Positions 17,832-27,005 of a DNA stretch of 64,000 nt are shown one piece after another. Each line of letters opens with the position of its first letter. Position 1 is the first letter of the stretch. Source of the DNA: Halomonas sp. UBA3074 (GTDB taxonomy: Bacteria; Pseudomonadota; Gammaproteobacteria; Pseudomonadales; Halomonadaceae); contig NZ_DFBS01000035.1 of NCBI RefSeq assembly GCF_002366715.1, positions 1 to 64,000 of the forward strand, given 5' to 3'. The notes beneath the pieces are model-generated. The model did no database searches, was not told where the DNA came from, and saw only the letters and a list, made by a program, of their open reading frames with translations. A program made the translations under genes and the position numbers.

Positions 17832-18701
17832 TTATGCCACGCAGTGCCCTCGGGCGGCTTCTAACAACTCATACCATGCTTCGCGCGGTAACACGGTGGG
17901 GCCATTCAACATATCGCTGATGCGTTCAGGCTTGAGGCTGCCAATCACCGGTACCGGTGAGTTGGGCAGGCTGCGCAGCCATGCCAACGCTAAAGCGCTT
18001 GATGAGCTCTCCCATTCAGCGGCCCACTTATTCAAGCAGTCGCCGACGGCGCCTCCTAATAACTGCCCGCCAGCCAAGGGCGACCAAGCCAATGGCACAT
18101 GCCCATCGGTGCAAAGCGCATCAAAGCTGCCATCAAAGAGCGGCGTGTAATGGGTAATCGAAAGCTCGATCTGGTTAGCACTCAAGCGGTGATGCATAGC
18201 GCGTTGTAGGCGTTGCCACTGGTTGGGCAAGTGGTTGGAAATGCCGGCAGCTCCAATCTTGCCTGCCTCAATAGCGTCATCCAGCGCACGGCCGGTGGCT
18301 TCGGCATCCATCAGTAAATCGGGGCGATGAATCAAAAAGTGGTCAAGACGTTCAACCTGTAAACGTTCCAGCGAGGCATCGATGGCGCTATTCAAGTAAG
18401 CGGGGCTGGCGTTGTAATGCTTCACTTTACCGGAACCGGGCGACGGGTTGTCGTTAGCGATACTGGCTTTTGTGACGATGTTAACCCGCTTGGCAAGCGC
18501 AGGGCGTGACTGTAGTGCGGCGCCAAACAGTGTTTCGCCTTGGCCGCTGCCATAGATATCGGCATGGTCAAACCAGTTTAATCCCTGCGCCAGGCGTGCT
18601 TCGATCCAGTCGGCCATTTGCTTGGCGTCGTGCATAGCAGGGGATTCGTGCAGGCGCATCATGCCGAGCAGGAACGGCACCTCAAAAGTAGCGGCGGGCA
18701 T
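17832..18701 (-). CDS. Aldo/keto reductase (YdhF-like)
   Basis: 289 residues, one AKR TIM barrel. The catalytic tetrad is visible: Asp and Tyr in WFDHADIYGSGQGE, Lys in IVTKASI, His in FLIHRPDLL. NADPH-dependent carbonyl/sugar reductase; the substrate is unknown. It lies 21 bp after glk in the edd operon, so it may act on a hexose-derived aldehyde or ketone (inference). Confidence 0.88.
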   Translation of the reverse strand: MPAATFEVPFLLGMMRLHESPAMHDAKQMADWIEARLAQGLNWFDHADIYGSGQGETLFGAALQSRPALAKRVNIVTKASIANDNPSPGSGKVKHYNASPAYLNSAIDASLERLQVERLDHFLIHRPDLLMDAEATGRALDDAIEAGKIGAAGISNHLPNQWQRLQRAMHHRLSANQIELSITHYTPLFDGSFDALCTDGHVPLAWSPLAGGQLLGGAVGDCLNKWAAEWESSSSALALAWLRSLPNSPVPVIGSLKPERISDMLNGPTVLPREAWYELLEAARGHCVA

Positions 18702-18722
18702 AGAGGATCCAAATGGCAGTGG

Positions 18723-19691
18723 TTAGAAGACTTCTTCGTTATGCAGGGCTTCGGCAGCACCCAGCAAGCCTGTCCAGGGGGCGGTAACCACCCAGATGGG
18801 AATGTCGGCATTGTAACTGCCCATGCGCCCTTTATTGACAAACGCGCTGCGTAGTTCACTTTTCGGCAGCCAGTCCAGCAGGCGTGGAAGAATGCCGCCA
18901 CACAAATAAACACCGCCACGGGCGCCCATGGTCAACGTGGCGTCACCACAGACATCGCCAAGAATCTTTAAAAAGCGCAGCAGGGCAGCCGTTGCCAGAG
19001 GCTCGCCTTCATTCGCCGCGCGGGTGACGTCTGCCGGGCTCGTTAAACGTGGCTCGGCGCCCTCAAACGAACAGTAGGCCTGGTAAAGCTCGAACAAGCC
19101 TTGGCCGCATAGTAAACGTTCGACGCTGACTCGCTGATGGTGCTGTTTAAACACCGCCACGATTGAACGCTCGGTATCATCGGTGGGCGCAAAGGTGACA
19201 TGGCCGCCTTCCGTGGGGAGCGGAATCCAGGCGTGTTGGCCGGGAAACACACCGGCAACGCCCAAGCCTGTTCCAGGCCCGATCACCAAGCGCGTCGCAT
19301 GCGCCTGGGTCGTGCCTGGCTGCACCTCGACCAATTCGCTGGCAGCCACATGAGGCACCCCCAGCGCCTGGGCGGTAAAGTCATTAATGACTTTAAAAAG
19401 CGAGAGGTTCAGCGCCTGTTGCACCTCGCTTTTTAAAAACGTCCAGTGATTATTGGTCATTTTGACCCGTTCAGCGTGAACGGGGCAGGCAAAGGCGAGA
19501 CATGCTTCATGAGGCGCTTTATTGCCAGTGGCGCCAACACGCTGTAAATAATCCTCTACCGCTTCGATAACGCCGGGATAGTCAGCGCAGGGAAGATTGA
19601 CGATATCATGCGGCGTGACCTCACCTGGCGTCACTAACGCCAGGCGAGCATTGGTACCACCTATATCGCCAATGAGGGCCGGTCGGCTCAT
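18723..19691 (-). CDS. glk: Glucokinase
   Basis: 322 residues, proteobacterial Glk type. GDIGGTNARLALV is the ATP phosphate motif, NNHWTF and VINDFTAQALG carry the sugar site, GPGTGLGVA and PTEGGHVTFAP follow. Phosphorylates glucose to feed Zwf. ATG overlaps the edd stop by 4 bp, with GGAGGATCA as ribosome site. Confidence 0.96.
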   Translation of the reverse strand: MSRPALIGDIGGTNARLALVTPGEVTPHDIVNLPCADYPGVIEAVEDYLQRVGATGNKAPHEACLAFACPVHAERVKMTNNHWTFLKSEVQQALNLSLFKVINDFTAQALGVPHVAASELVEVQPGTTQAHATRLVIGPGTGLGVAGVFPGQHAWIPLPTEGGHVTFAPTDDTERSIVAVFKQHHQRVSVERLLCGQGLFELYQAYCSFEGAEPRLTSPADVTRAANEGEPLATAALLRFLKILGDVCGDATLTMGARGGVYLCGGILPRLLDWLPKSELRSAFVNKGRMGSYNADIPIWVVTAPWTGLLGAAEALHNEEVF

Positions 19692-21580
19692 TGATCCTCC
19701 TGCTCAATTTTCTCCAGCTCCCGCGCCAGCACTTCGGCCTCAAAACCACCAAACACGCCTGCACCCTCTTCGGCCTTGGTGGCCAAGTGGCGGAAACCGC
19801 CAAACAGTTCACGGCCCATACCAAAGTGGTTATGTTCCAGGTTGGCTTCTGCGCACGGGCGGGCATTCATGGTGGCAGCATCCACTAACACGTTCAGTTC
19901 GCCGCTCTCGGCATCCAAACGAACGATATCGCCATCTTGAAGTTTCGAAAGTGGCCCACGGTCGACCGCTTCTGGCGTTACATGAATAGCAGAGGGCACC
20001 TTGCCCGACGCGCCGGACATACGCCCATCTGTTACCAGCGCCACTTTATAGCCGCGGTCCTGCAGCACGCCCAAGAACGGAGTGAGCTTATGCAGTTCCG
20101 GCATGCCGTTGGCTTTGGGGCCCTGGAAGCGCACCACCACAATCACATCACGATCAAGCTGGCCCGATTCAAACGCCGCCTTGACCTGGTTTTGATCGTC
20201 GAACAGCTGCACCGGTGCTTCGATAACGCGGTGAGCCTGTTTGACGGCCGAAATTTTAATTACGCCGCGGCCCAAGTTGCCGTCAAGGACGGTAAGCCCG
20301 CCGGTGGGCGAGAAGGGATTACTAACCGGGCGCAGCACGTCGGTGTCATGGCTCGTGGCCGGACCTTCCCTCCAGGTAAGCTTTCCTTCTTCCAGGAAAG
20401 GCTCCTGGGTGTAGGCCGTCATGTCGGTACCAAAGACCGTGGGAATATCCCCATGAATAAGCCCCGCCTCGAGTAGCTCACGAATCAGCAGGCTCATGCC
20501 ACCAGCCGCCTGGAAGTGGTTCACATCCGCTTGGCCGTTGGGGTAGATGCGCGTCATGCTGGGTACCACGGCGGAGAGATCCGTGAAGTCATCCCAGTTA
20601 ATGGTGACGCCCGCCGCGGCCGCCATGGCGACCAGGTGCAGGGTATGGTTGGTCGACCCGCCCGATGCCAGCAAACCAACGATGGCGTTGACGATCGCGC
20701 GTTCGTCAATCTGCTTGTAGAACGGGCGATAGTTGCCGCTTTGCTCGGTATTGCGAATAGCTTGTTCCGTGGCGTAGCGGGTGAGTGCTTCGCGCAGCGG
20801 CGTGCCTGGGTTAACAAAGGAGGCGCCGGGCAGGTGCAGGCCCATCATCTCCATCATCAACTGGTTGGAGTTGGCGGTGCCGTAGAACGTGCAGGTGCCG
20901 GGGCTATGGTACGACTGTGATTCGGCCTCCAGCAGCTCGTCGCGGCCGACTTTACCTTCTGCGTAAAGCTGACGAACGCGTGCCTTTTCATCGTTGGGCA
21001 GCCCCGTTGTCATCGGGCCACCGGGAACGAACATGGCCGGTAGATGACCAAAACGCGCCGCGCCAATGAACAGTCCCGGAACGATTTTATCGCAGATCCC
21101 CAAATACAGCGCCGCATCAAACATGTTGTGCGAAAGCGCCACGGCGGTGGCCATGGCGATCACATCGCGTGAGAACAGCGATAGCTCCATCCCCGGCTGG
21201 CCTTGGGTCACGCCATCACACATGGCGGGCACGCCACCCGCAAACTGAGCGGTTGAGCCCATGCCGCGTGCGGCTTCTTTAATAGCGGCCGGGTAGTCTT
21301 CAAACGGCCGGTGGGCTGAAAGCATATCGTTATAAGACGATATAATGCCCAGGTTGGCGCTATTGGTGAGCTTTAAACGGCCTTTATCGGTAGGCACATC
21401 GCAGCCTGCAAAACCGTGCGCCAAGTTCCCGCAGGAGAGCTCGCCGCGGTGAACGCCTTGCTTATGCTGGGCGGCCATATGGGATTCGTACAGGCCACGC
21501 CGGTGCCGGGAGCGCTCACGGATGCGCTGGGTAACCTCAGCAACGGTGGGGTTTAAGGTGGCAGGTGTTGGGCTCGGCAT
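19688..21580 (-). CDS. edd: 6-phosphogluconate dehydratase
   Basis: 630 residues. Dihydroxyacid-dehydratase/Edd family: GGVPAMCDGVTQGQPGMELS and LGICDKIVPG supply two cluster cysteines, SGNLAHGFAG the early one, and VTDGRMSGASGKVPSAIHV is the C-terminal signature. An iron-sulfur enzyme that makes KDPG from 6-phosphogluconate. First gene of edd-glk-AKR-PfkB. Its upstream region carries two HexR-like boxes, matching zwf, so both halves of the ED pathway share control. Confidence 0.97.
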   Translation of the reverse strand: MPSPTPATLNPTVAEVTQRIRERSRHRRGLYESHMAAQHKQGVHRGELSCGNLAHGFAGCDVPTDKGRLKLTNSANLGIISSYNDMLSAHRPFEDYPAAIKEAARGMGSTAQFAGGVPAMCDGVTQGQPGMELSLFSRDVIAMATAVALSHNMFDAALYLGICDKIVPGLFIGAARFGHLPAMFVPGGPMTTGLPNDEKARVRQLYAEGKVGRDELLEAESQSYHSPGTCTFYGTANSNQLMMEMMGLHLPGASFVNPGTPLREALTRYATEQAIRNTEQSGNYRPFYKQIDERAIVNAIVGLLASGGSTNHTLHLVAMAAAAGVTINWDDFTDLSAVVPSMTRIYPNGQADVNHFQAAGGMSLLIRELLEAGLIHGDIPTVFGTDMTAYTQEPFLEEGKLTWREGPATSHDTDVLRPVSNPFSPTGGLTVLDGNLGRGVIKISAVKQAHRVIEAPVQLFDDQNQVKAAFESGQLDRDVIVVVRFQGPKANGMPELHKLTPFLGVLQDRGYKVALVTDGRMSGASGKVPSAIHVTPEAVDRGPLSKLQDGDIVRLDAESGELNVLVDAATMNARPCAEANLEHNHFGMGRELFGGFRHLATKAEEGAGVFGGFEAEVLARELEKIEQEDQ

Positions 21581-21616
21581 AGGGACCTCTGCATGATAGA
21601 GACGGTGTTTATTACA

Positions 21617-21631
21617 TGTAGTTATTTTACA
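21617..21631. promoter_or_regulatory. HexR-like operator 1 upstream of edd
   Basis: TGTAGTTATTTTACA, 36 bp upstream of the edd ATG; same box type as at 7193-7207. Confidence 0.7.
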
Positions 21632-21678
21632 TCTTCTAATGTCGTTATAAGAGACTTTACGGTAATAAAAACAATAAT

Positions 21679-21693
21679 TGTAGTTTTATTACC
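21679..21693. promoter_or_regulatory. HexR-like operator 2 upstream of edd
   Basis: TGTAGTTTTATTACC, about 100 bp upstream of edd and 48 bp from the first box. A weaker similar run, GGTAATAAAAACAAT at 21661-21675, lies between them. Confidence 0.65.
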
Positions 21694-21857
21694 CGCTTTG
21701 GCAGGCTGGATCGCCACGCCTATCAGCGATGAATTCCACAGGCCCCAACAGCTTGGTTGAGCCACCAAGGAAATAGCAAGTATAGCATTCAGGCATTTGC
21801 TACCATTTTGCGCGCTATGTTTAATCTTTATTATTTATCCATCTAGGCGGAGCCTGC

Positions 21858-22907
21858 ATGCACGCGATTATTGACGACATCCAGCCAGTTAATTTCCATG
21901 CAGGTGAGCAGGCGCGTCGCTACTTGGATACATTGACCAAGCCGCCAGGCAGCTTGGGCGCGCTCGAAACGTTAGCCATTCAGCTAAGCGCTATCACTGG
22001 CGAGCTCAAGCCCAGCGTTATGCCTCCCGCCGTGATTGTGTTTGCCGCTGACCACGGGGTGGCTGCTGAGGGCGTGTCCGCTTTCCCGCAAACGGTAACG
22101 GCGCAAATGGCCGCCAACTTTGCCCAGGGTGGCGCTGCCGTCAATGTATTTGCCCGGCAGGTGGGCGCGCGACTTGAAATCGTGGATGTCGGCATTATCG
22201 GGGATGAAAGGATTCCAGGCGTGATGAATGCCAAGGTACGCCGAGGCACCGGCAATATGCTGGAAGCGGACGCGATGCAGCCTGAGCAGGTGCTAGCGGC
22301 CATTGATGCAGGGGTGCTGGCGGTTGAGCGGGCCATACAGGCGGGGGCAAAGTGCCTGATGGTGGGGGAGATGGGCATTGCCAATACCACCGCCAGCAGC
22401 GCCATGTTAGCCGTATTAACCGGCGAGCCAGTGGCGAGTTTGGCAGGCGCTGGAACGGGCATTGATCAGCAGCAGCTCAGCCATAAAGTGACGGTGATCG
22501 AACGTGCTATCGCGGCGCGCAATGCCGATTCCGAGGATCCTTTGGCGGTATTGGCCAAGCTGGGTGGGTTGGAAATTGCCGCCATGACCGGTGCGTATCT
22601 AGCCACCGCCAAGCAATGCTTGCCAGCCATTGTCGATGGCTTTATCGCCACCGTGGCCGCCTTGATTGCCTGCAGGCTTTGCCCCGCCGTCCGCGGCTAT
22701 TTGATTTTTGGGCACCGCTCTCAAGAGCCCGGGCACGAAGTGGCCCTGCGGGCGCTAGAAGCGAAGCCGCTGCTGGATCTGGGCATGCGGCTAGGCGAGG
22801 GTAGCGGCGCCGTGCTGGCCTATCCCTTGCTTCAGGCGGCCGCAGCGATGATGGCAGAAATGGCCACTTTTGATTCCGCCGGTATTAGCGATAAGGCAAC
22901 GTCATGA
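21858..22907 (+). CDS. cobT: Nicotinate-nucleotide:dimethylbenzimidazole phosphoribosyltransferase
   Basis: 349 residues. CobT family: LDTLTKPPGSLGALETLA at the start, VFAADHGVAAEGVSAFPQ, MVGEMGIANTTASSAML, and the C-terminal LGMRLGEGSGAVLA, whose Glu is the catalytic base. Makes alpha-ribazole phosphate, the lower-ligand donor. First gene of the cobalamin operon; GGCGGAG precedes the ATG. It is divergent from edd and has no riboswitch upstream. Confidence 0.97.
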   Translation: MHAIIDDIQPVNFHAGEQARRYLDTLTKPPGSLGALETLAIQLSAITGELKPSVMPPAVIVFAADHGVAAEGVSAFPQTVTAQMAANFAQGGAAVNVFARQVGARLEIVDVGIIGDERIPGVMNAKVRRGTGNMLEADAMQPEQVLAAIDAGVLAVERAIQAGAKCLMVGEMGIANTTASSAMLAVLTGEPVASLAGAGTGIDQQQLSHKVTVIERAIAARNADSEDPLAVLAKLGGLEIAAMTGAYLATAKQCLPAIVDGFIATVAALIACRLCPAVRGYLIFGHRSQEPGHEVALRALEAKPLLDLGMRLGEGSGAVLAYPLLQAAAAMMAEMATFDSAGISDKATS

Positions 22908-23908
22908 TCGTCGGTGCCACGTTCAGTGGGATGACGCTGATCGTGCTGGCGATCGGGCTCGACGTCATCGTTGGCGACCCGCGCTCATTGCCGCATCCGG
23001 TGGTGCTGATAGGTCGTTTTATCGCCAGCTTTGAACGGCTGTGGAATCGCGGTACGGCCAAGCAGCGGCGCATCAGCGGCCTGCTGTTGACGCTGATCGT
23101 GGTAGGCGGGGTGGGGAGTGTTAGTTGGCTGCTGCTCGCAGTGTTAACACAGCTGCATCCTGGCCTGGCGCTGATCGCTGAACTCTGGCTGCTCTCCACC
23201 ACGCTCGCGATTAAAGGCTTGGGTGATGCGGCCCGCGCGGTGGTAATGCCACTTACGCAAGGCGATTTGCCTGCGGCGCGAAAAGCGCTAGGCATGATTG
23301 TAGGACGCGACACCCAGCACTTGGACGAGGCGGAGATCACCCGGGGCACGGTCGAAACCGTGGCGGAGAACACCGTTGACGGCATTACCGCGCCGCTGTT
23401 TTTTGCGCTAATCGGTGGGGCGCCACTGGCGCTGGCGTACAAGGCGGTGAATACGCTGGATTCGATGGTAGGCTACCAAAACCAGCGCTACGGCGATTTT
23501 GGTTTTGCCTCCGCCAAGCTCGATGACGTGGCCAATTGCCTACCGGCTCGCTTAACCACGTTTTGCCTATGGCTTGCTGGGCTGCTACTGAGCTTGTTCA
23601 GCAGTTTATCGTTACGCTGGCAAGGCGCGTTAAGCGGCACCTGCCGGGATGCACCGCGCCACCCCAGCCCAAATGCCGGTTGGCCGGAAGCCATGGTGGC
23701 CAGGCTGCTCGGGGTTCAGTTGGGCGGCACTAACTACTACCAAGGCGTGGCCTCCCGCCGTGCCACTCTGGGTGAGCCGCTTGAACCGCTGCGCGTTGTC
23801 CATATCAGCACCACCCTTCAATTGATGCACGGTGCATGGCTACTGTTTATGGGGCTGTCCGTGCTCGTGATAGCCGGCGTGATGTTTATTCTGGGAGGAG
23901 CGCTATGA
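22904..23908 (+). CDS. cbiB: Adenosylcobinamide-phosphate synthase
   Basis: 334 residues, integral membrane protein of the CbiB/CobD family. DVIVGDPRSLPHPVVLIGRF is the N-terminal signature; ITRGTVETVAENTVDGITAP and YKAVNTLDSMVGYQNQRYGDFG follow. Attaches aminopropanol (phosphate) to adenosylcobyric acid. ATG overlaps cobT by 4 bp and its own stop overlaps cobD by 4 bp. Confidence 0.96.
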   Translation: MIVGATFSGMTLIVLAIGLDVIVGDPRSLPHPVVLIGRFIASFERLWNRGTAKQRRISGLLLTLIVVGGVGSVSWLLLAVLTQLHPGLALIAELWLLSTTLAIKGLGDAARAVVMPLTQGDLPAARKALGMIVGRDTQHLDEAEITRGTVETVAENTVDGITAPLFFALIGGAPLALAYKAVNTLDSMVGYQNQRYGDFGFASAKLDDVANCLPARLTTFCLWLAGLLLSLFSSLSLRWQGALSGTCRDAPRHPSPNAGWPEAMVARLLGVQLGGTNYYQGVASRRATLGEPLEPLRVVHISTTLQLMHGAWLLFMGLSVLVIAGVMFILGGAL

Positions 23909-25101
23909 GTTTATCTGAATGGCCCAGCGCTTCAGGGCTGAACTCGCCATTGACCACTCCACAATGGCCAACGCATGGCGGCCAAGCCGAAACGTTACTG
24001 GCACACTTCGGTTTACCCGCCGATCACCCGCTGGAAGATGTTAGCGCCAACCTCAACCCGTTGGGGCCGCCTACCTGGGTGCGCGACTGGCTAACCAAAC
24101 GGCTAGCGGGCCTTGAACGCTACCCAGCGCCGGATTACGGCAAAGCGCGATGCGCGATTGCTGCCCATCATCAACTCCAACCCGACCAAGTGTTATTGAC
24201 GAATGGCGGCGCAGAAGCGATTTATCTTGCCGCGGCGCTGCATGCGGGAGAGCGCGCCGCCATTGTGACCCCAAGCTTTGGCGAGTATGCCCGCGCCTGT
24301 CGTGCCCACCGGCTCACGGTGACCGAAATCGCCCTGCCAGCGCCGCACTTTACGCTGGCGATGGATCCACTCTTGGCGGCGCTTGATAGCGTCGATGTGC
24401 TGTTTCTATGCCGCCCAAATAATCCCACCGCCACGCTGATGGATAGCACGGCGATGGAAGCCTTACTGGCGCACACCGCCGCCATTGGCTGTCGCGTCGT
24501 GGTCGATGAAGCGTTTATCGGCTTGAGCGGCGGGGCGCGGCCTCAGGCGTCACTGGCACCGCTGCTGGCGCGCTTTCCACATTTGATGTTGCTGCACTCC
24601 ATGACCAAGTTTTATACCCTGCCGGGCCTACGCCTGGGTTATCTGCTGGCCAATAGGGTGACCGTCGAGGCGGCGGCAAGCCACCAACCGGCCTGGAGTG
24701 TTAATCATTTGGCGGCTGAACTGGTGGCGCCGCTGTTGGCTGACGAGGCATTTGCCGACCGCACCCAGCAATGGCTAAACAGCGAGCGGCCGCGTATGGC
24801 CCAGGCGCTTGCGCAACTGGAATTGGAAGTGGTGCCCAGCCACGCGTGTTTTTTTCTCATCCGGCCTCGTATTTCACAGGGTAGTATTTCACAGCGTAGT
24901 AATTCACAAAGTAGTAATTCACAGAGAATAAGCACGGACGCGCTGTTCGAGCGGCTGTTGCGCCAAGGCGTGTTGGTGCGCCATACGCATAACTTTGCCG
25001 GGCTTGATGGCGAATGGCTACGCGTGGCGCTACGCGATGCACCCGCTAATCAGCGATTAATTCACGAGCTTGAGAAGGCGCTGCATGATTGTCTTCGTTA
25101 G
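23905..25101 (+). CDS. cobD: Threonine-phosphate decarboxylase (CobD/CobC aminotransferase fold)
   Basis: 398 residues, PLP fold I. Substrate loop DVSANLNPLGPP, FLCRPNNPTA, and PLP lysine in HSMTKFYTLPGLRLGYLLA. Produces (R)-1-amino-2-propanol phosphate for CbiB. ATG 23905 follows GGGAGGAG and overlaps cbiB. Odd: residues 322-341 are a Ser/Gln/Asn-rich run encoded by four 15-bp tandem units, inserted just before the C-terminal small domain. Confidence 0.94.
   Translation: MSLSEWPSASGLNSPLTTPQWPTHGGQAETLLAHFGLPADHPLEDVSANLNPLGPPTWVRDWLTKRLAGLERYPAPDYGKARCAIAAHHQLQPDQVLLTNGGAEAIYLAAALHAGERAAIVTPSFGEYARACRAHRLTVTEIALPAPHFTLAMDPLLAALDSVDVLFLCRPNNPTATLMDSTAMEALLAHTAAIGCRVVVDEAFIGLSGGARPQASLAPLLARFPHLMLLHSMTKFYTLPGLRLGYLLANRVTVEAAASHQPAWSVNHLAAELVAPLLADEAFADRTQQWLNSERPRMAQALAQLELEVVPSHACFFLIRPRISQGSISQRSNSQSSNSQRISTDALFERLLRQGVLVRHTHNFAGLDGEWLRVALRDAPANQRLIHELEKALHDCLR
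24868..24927 (+). repeat. Four 15-bp tandem units inside cobD
   Basis: Units at 24868, 24883, 24898 and 24913, each close to AGTAATTCACAGAGT (first ones AGTATTTCACAGCGT). The unit length keeps the reading frame and encodes repeats of about S-[IN]-S-Q-x. AT-richer than the surrounding GC-rich gene. Confidence 0.9.
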
Positions 25102-25648
25102 CGGCGGGGCGCGCTCGGGTAAAAGCGAGATCGCCGAGCAGCAGGTGGCCAAGGCCGCGGGCAGTTCGCCCTGTTACTACCTAGCCACCGCAGAGGTCTA
25201 CGACGCTGAAATGGCGGCACGAGTGGCCCGTCATCAGCAGTCGAGGAAAACATTCCAGCAAATGCAGCAGAGCGTTCAATGGAAAACGCTGGAGGAGCCA
25301 CTGGCTATTGATCAAGCGCTGGCGCAGGTGCCCAATGGCAGCGCCGTGCTCCTCGACTGCCTGACACTGTGGGCTAGCCAAGTGTTGTATGCCAGTGAGC
25401 TTAGCGAGCAAGCGAGGCTGTTACTGCTGGCTCGCGCACTTGCCGATGCCCGTGCACGCAGCCTCCATATGGTGATTGTTTCCAACGATATTAATGAAGC
25501 GCTGCCGCCCACCGATGCTGAAACCTGGCGCTATCTTGCGTTTCTGCAGCGTGCCCACTGCTGGCTAGCGAAAGAGGCGGACTCGGTCATCGAAGTGGTG
25601 GCTGGCGGCGCAATCGAATGGAAGCCAGATAAGGAGCCGAAGGTTTGA
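25085..25648 (+). CDS. cobU: Bifunctional adenosylcobinamide kinase / GTP:adenosylcobinamide-phosphate guanylyltransferase
   Basis: 187 residues. P-loop VSGGARSGKS at residues 5-14, YLATAEVYDAEMAARVARHQ with the guanylylated His region, LLDCLTLWASQVLY as Walker B area. Activates cobinamide to the GDP form for CobS. ATG 25085 lies inside the cobD end with GAGAAGG upstream; ATG 25070 is possible. A second, degenerate CobU-like gene lies at 26957. Confidence 0.95.
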   Translation: MIVFVSGGARSGKSEIAEQQVAKAAGSSPCYYLATAEVYDAEMAARVARHQQSRKTFQQMQQSVQWKTLEEPLAIDQALAQVPNGSAVLLDCLTLWASQVLYASELSEQARLLLLARALADARARSLHMVIVSNDINEALPPTDAETWRYLAFLQRAHCWLAKEADSVIEVVAGGAIEWKPDKEPKV

Positions 25649-26415
25649 AAAATGCCCTATGGGGAGCCATGCTGGCGCTGCAGTTTCTAACTCGCCTGCC
25701 TATTCCCATCGCCGCCCCCTGGACGCCGGAGACCCGGCGCTGGGCCGTGCGCGCCTATCCACTGGTAGGGGCGATGATTGGCGGTTTGTTGGCACTCTTC
25801 GCGCTCTTCATGCAAAGCGCGCCGGCCCCAATCACCGCATTAGCGTGCTTGAGTGTGTGGGTGGTGCTGTCGGGTGGGCTGCATTTGGATGGCGTGATGG
25901 ATATTGCCGACGCGCTGGGCAGCAATCAGCCATTGGCGCGCCGCTGGGAAATCATGAAAGACCCGCAAATCGGTAGCTTCGGTATGTTGGCGCTGGTGTT
26001 TCTGCTTGCCTGGAAGGGCGTGCTGCTGTGGGCATTGCTGGCTTATCACGCGCCCTGGTGGTGGCTGTTAGTCGTCCCCGCGCTAGGGCGCTGGGCAGGC
26101 GTGGCGTTGCTGGTGCTGACCCCCTGCGCCCACCCAAAAGGGTTAGCCTGGAGCTGGCAGCAATCGCTTAGCGGCCAGGACGTGGCGTTGGCGCTGCTGC
26201 CGCTAGCGTTAATAGCGCTGTGGGTGCCCAGCGTGGTGGTGATGGTGCTCATCGTCACGGTTTTTGTGGTAATGATGCGCTGGTGCATGGTGAAACTGTT
26301 TAGCGGCATTAACGGCGATATGGTAGGCGCCACCATTGAAGGAGGAGAGCTTTGGCTACTGATCTTACTGTGGAGCTGGTGGCAGTTCGCCACGGTATCA
26401 CCGCTTGGAATTTAG
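25645..26415 (+). CDS. cobS: Adenosylcobinamide-GDP ribazoletransferase (cobalamin synthase)
   Basis: 256 residues, about six membrane helices. QFLTRLPIP at the start and GGLHLDGVMDIADALGSNQP carry the conserved acidic metal site; KDPQIGSFGMLALV follows. Joins AdoCbi-GDP with alpha-ribazole (phosphate). The start is TTG at 25645, overlapping the cobU stop by 4 bp. Confidence 0.95.
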   Translation: MKNALWGAMLALQFLTRLPIPIAAPWTPETRRWAVRAYPLVGAMIGGLLALFALFMQSAPAPITALACLSVWVVLSGGLHLDGVMDIADALGSNQPLARRWEIMKDPQIGSFGMLALVFLLAWKGVLLWALLAYHAPWWWLLVVPALGRWAGVALLVLTPCAHPKGLAWSWQQSLSGQDVALALLPLALIALWVPSVVVMVLIVTVFVVMMRWCMVKLFSGINGDMVGATIEGGELWLLILLWSWWQFATVSPLGI

Positions 26416-27005
26416 AGCGCCGTTATCAAGGCCAGCGTGATATTCCACTGCTGTTTCCCGAGGCGGAAGCGGGGCTGCTGGCGCTTCGGGAAGCCTTGGT
26501 TGATGAACATTTCGATGCCATCTACGCCAGTGACCTTGATCGCTGCCAGCAGACGCTGAAATGGGCGGAAGCGGCGAGGGAAGGAACGCCGCTAGCCCTT
26601 GAGCCCCGCTTGCGCGAACTCGATTTTGGCGAGTATGAAGGCAAGGTATATGACGAACTCAAAGATTTACCCCATTACCGCGCCTGGATCGATAGCGTGG
26701 GCGAACTGCAAATTCCCGGCGGCGAATCGGCGGCCCAACTGCGCGAGCGTTTGGATGCCTGGCTGCATGATCTAGCGTCCAATGCCCGGGCTGATGGCCA
26801 TAAAAAGATTTTGGCCGTCACCCATGGCGGCGTGATCCGCGAGCTGCGCCGACGTTTTGAAACGATCCACTTCTGGGACGGCACGGTGCTTCAAGCCCAG
26901 GGCAGGCGCTGGCAGCTTATTTATCAGACAGACGAGCAGGGAAAAGGGGAATGGCAATGCAGCTCTTCATCGGCGGTGCCTGCGCTGGCAAACGCAACGC
27001 CGTAA
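26352..27005 (+). CDS. cobC: Alpha-ribazole phosphatase, histidine phosphatase family
   Basis: 217 residues. Phosphohistidine motif VRHGITAWN, IYASDLDRCQQTL, LRELDFGEYEGK, and second catalytic His in AVTHGGVIRELRRRF. Removes phosphate from alpha-ribazole-5'-phosphate or adenosylcobalamin phosphate. The best start is TTG 26352 with a strong GGAGGAG (26341-26347); the gene then overlaps cobS by 64 bp, which is unusually deep. Confidence 0.9.
   Translation: MATDLTVELVAVRHGITAWNLERRYQGQRDIPLLFPEAEAGLLALREALVDEHFDAIYASDLDRCQQTLKWAEAAREGTPLALEPRLRELDFGEYEGKVYDELKDLPHYRAWIDSVGELQIPGGESAAQLRERLDAWLHDLASNARADGHKKILAVTHGGVIRELRRRFETIHFWDGTVLQAQGRRWQLIYQTDEQGKGEWQCSSSSAVPALANATP

Noticed and set aside
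21581..21857. A second cobalamin riboswitch before cobT
   Set aside because: No B12-box or AGGTGC element; the gap instead carries HexR-like boxes for edd.
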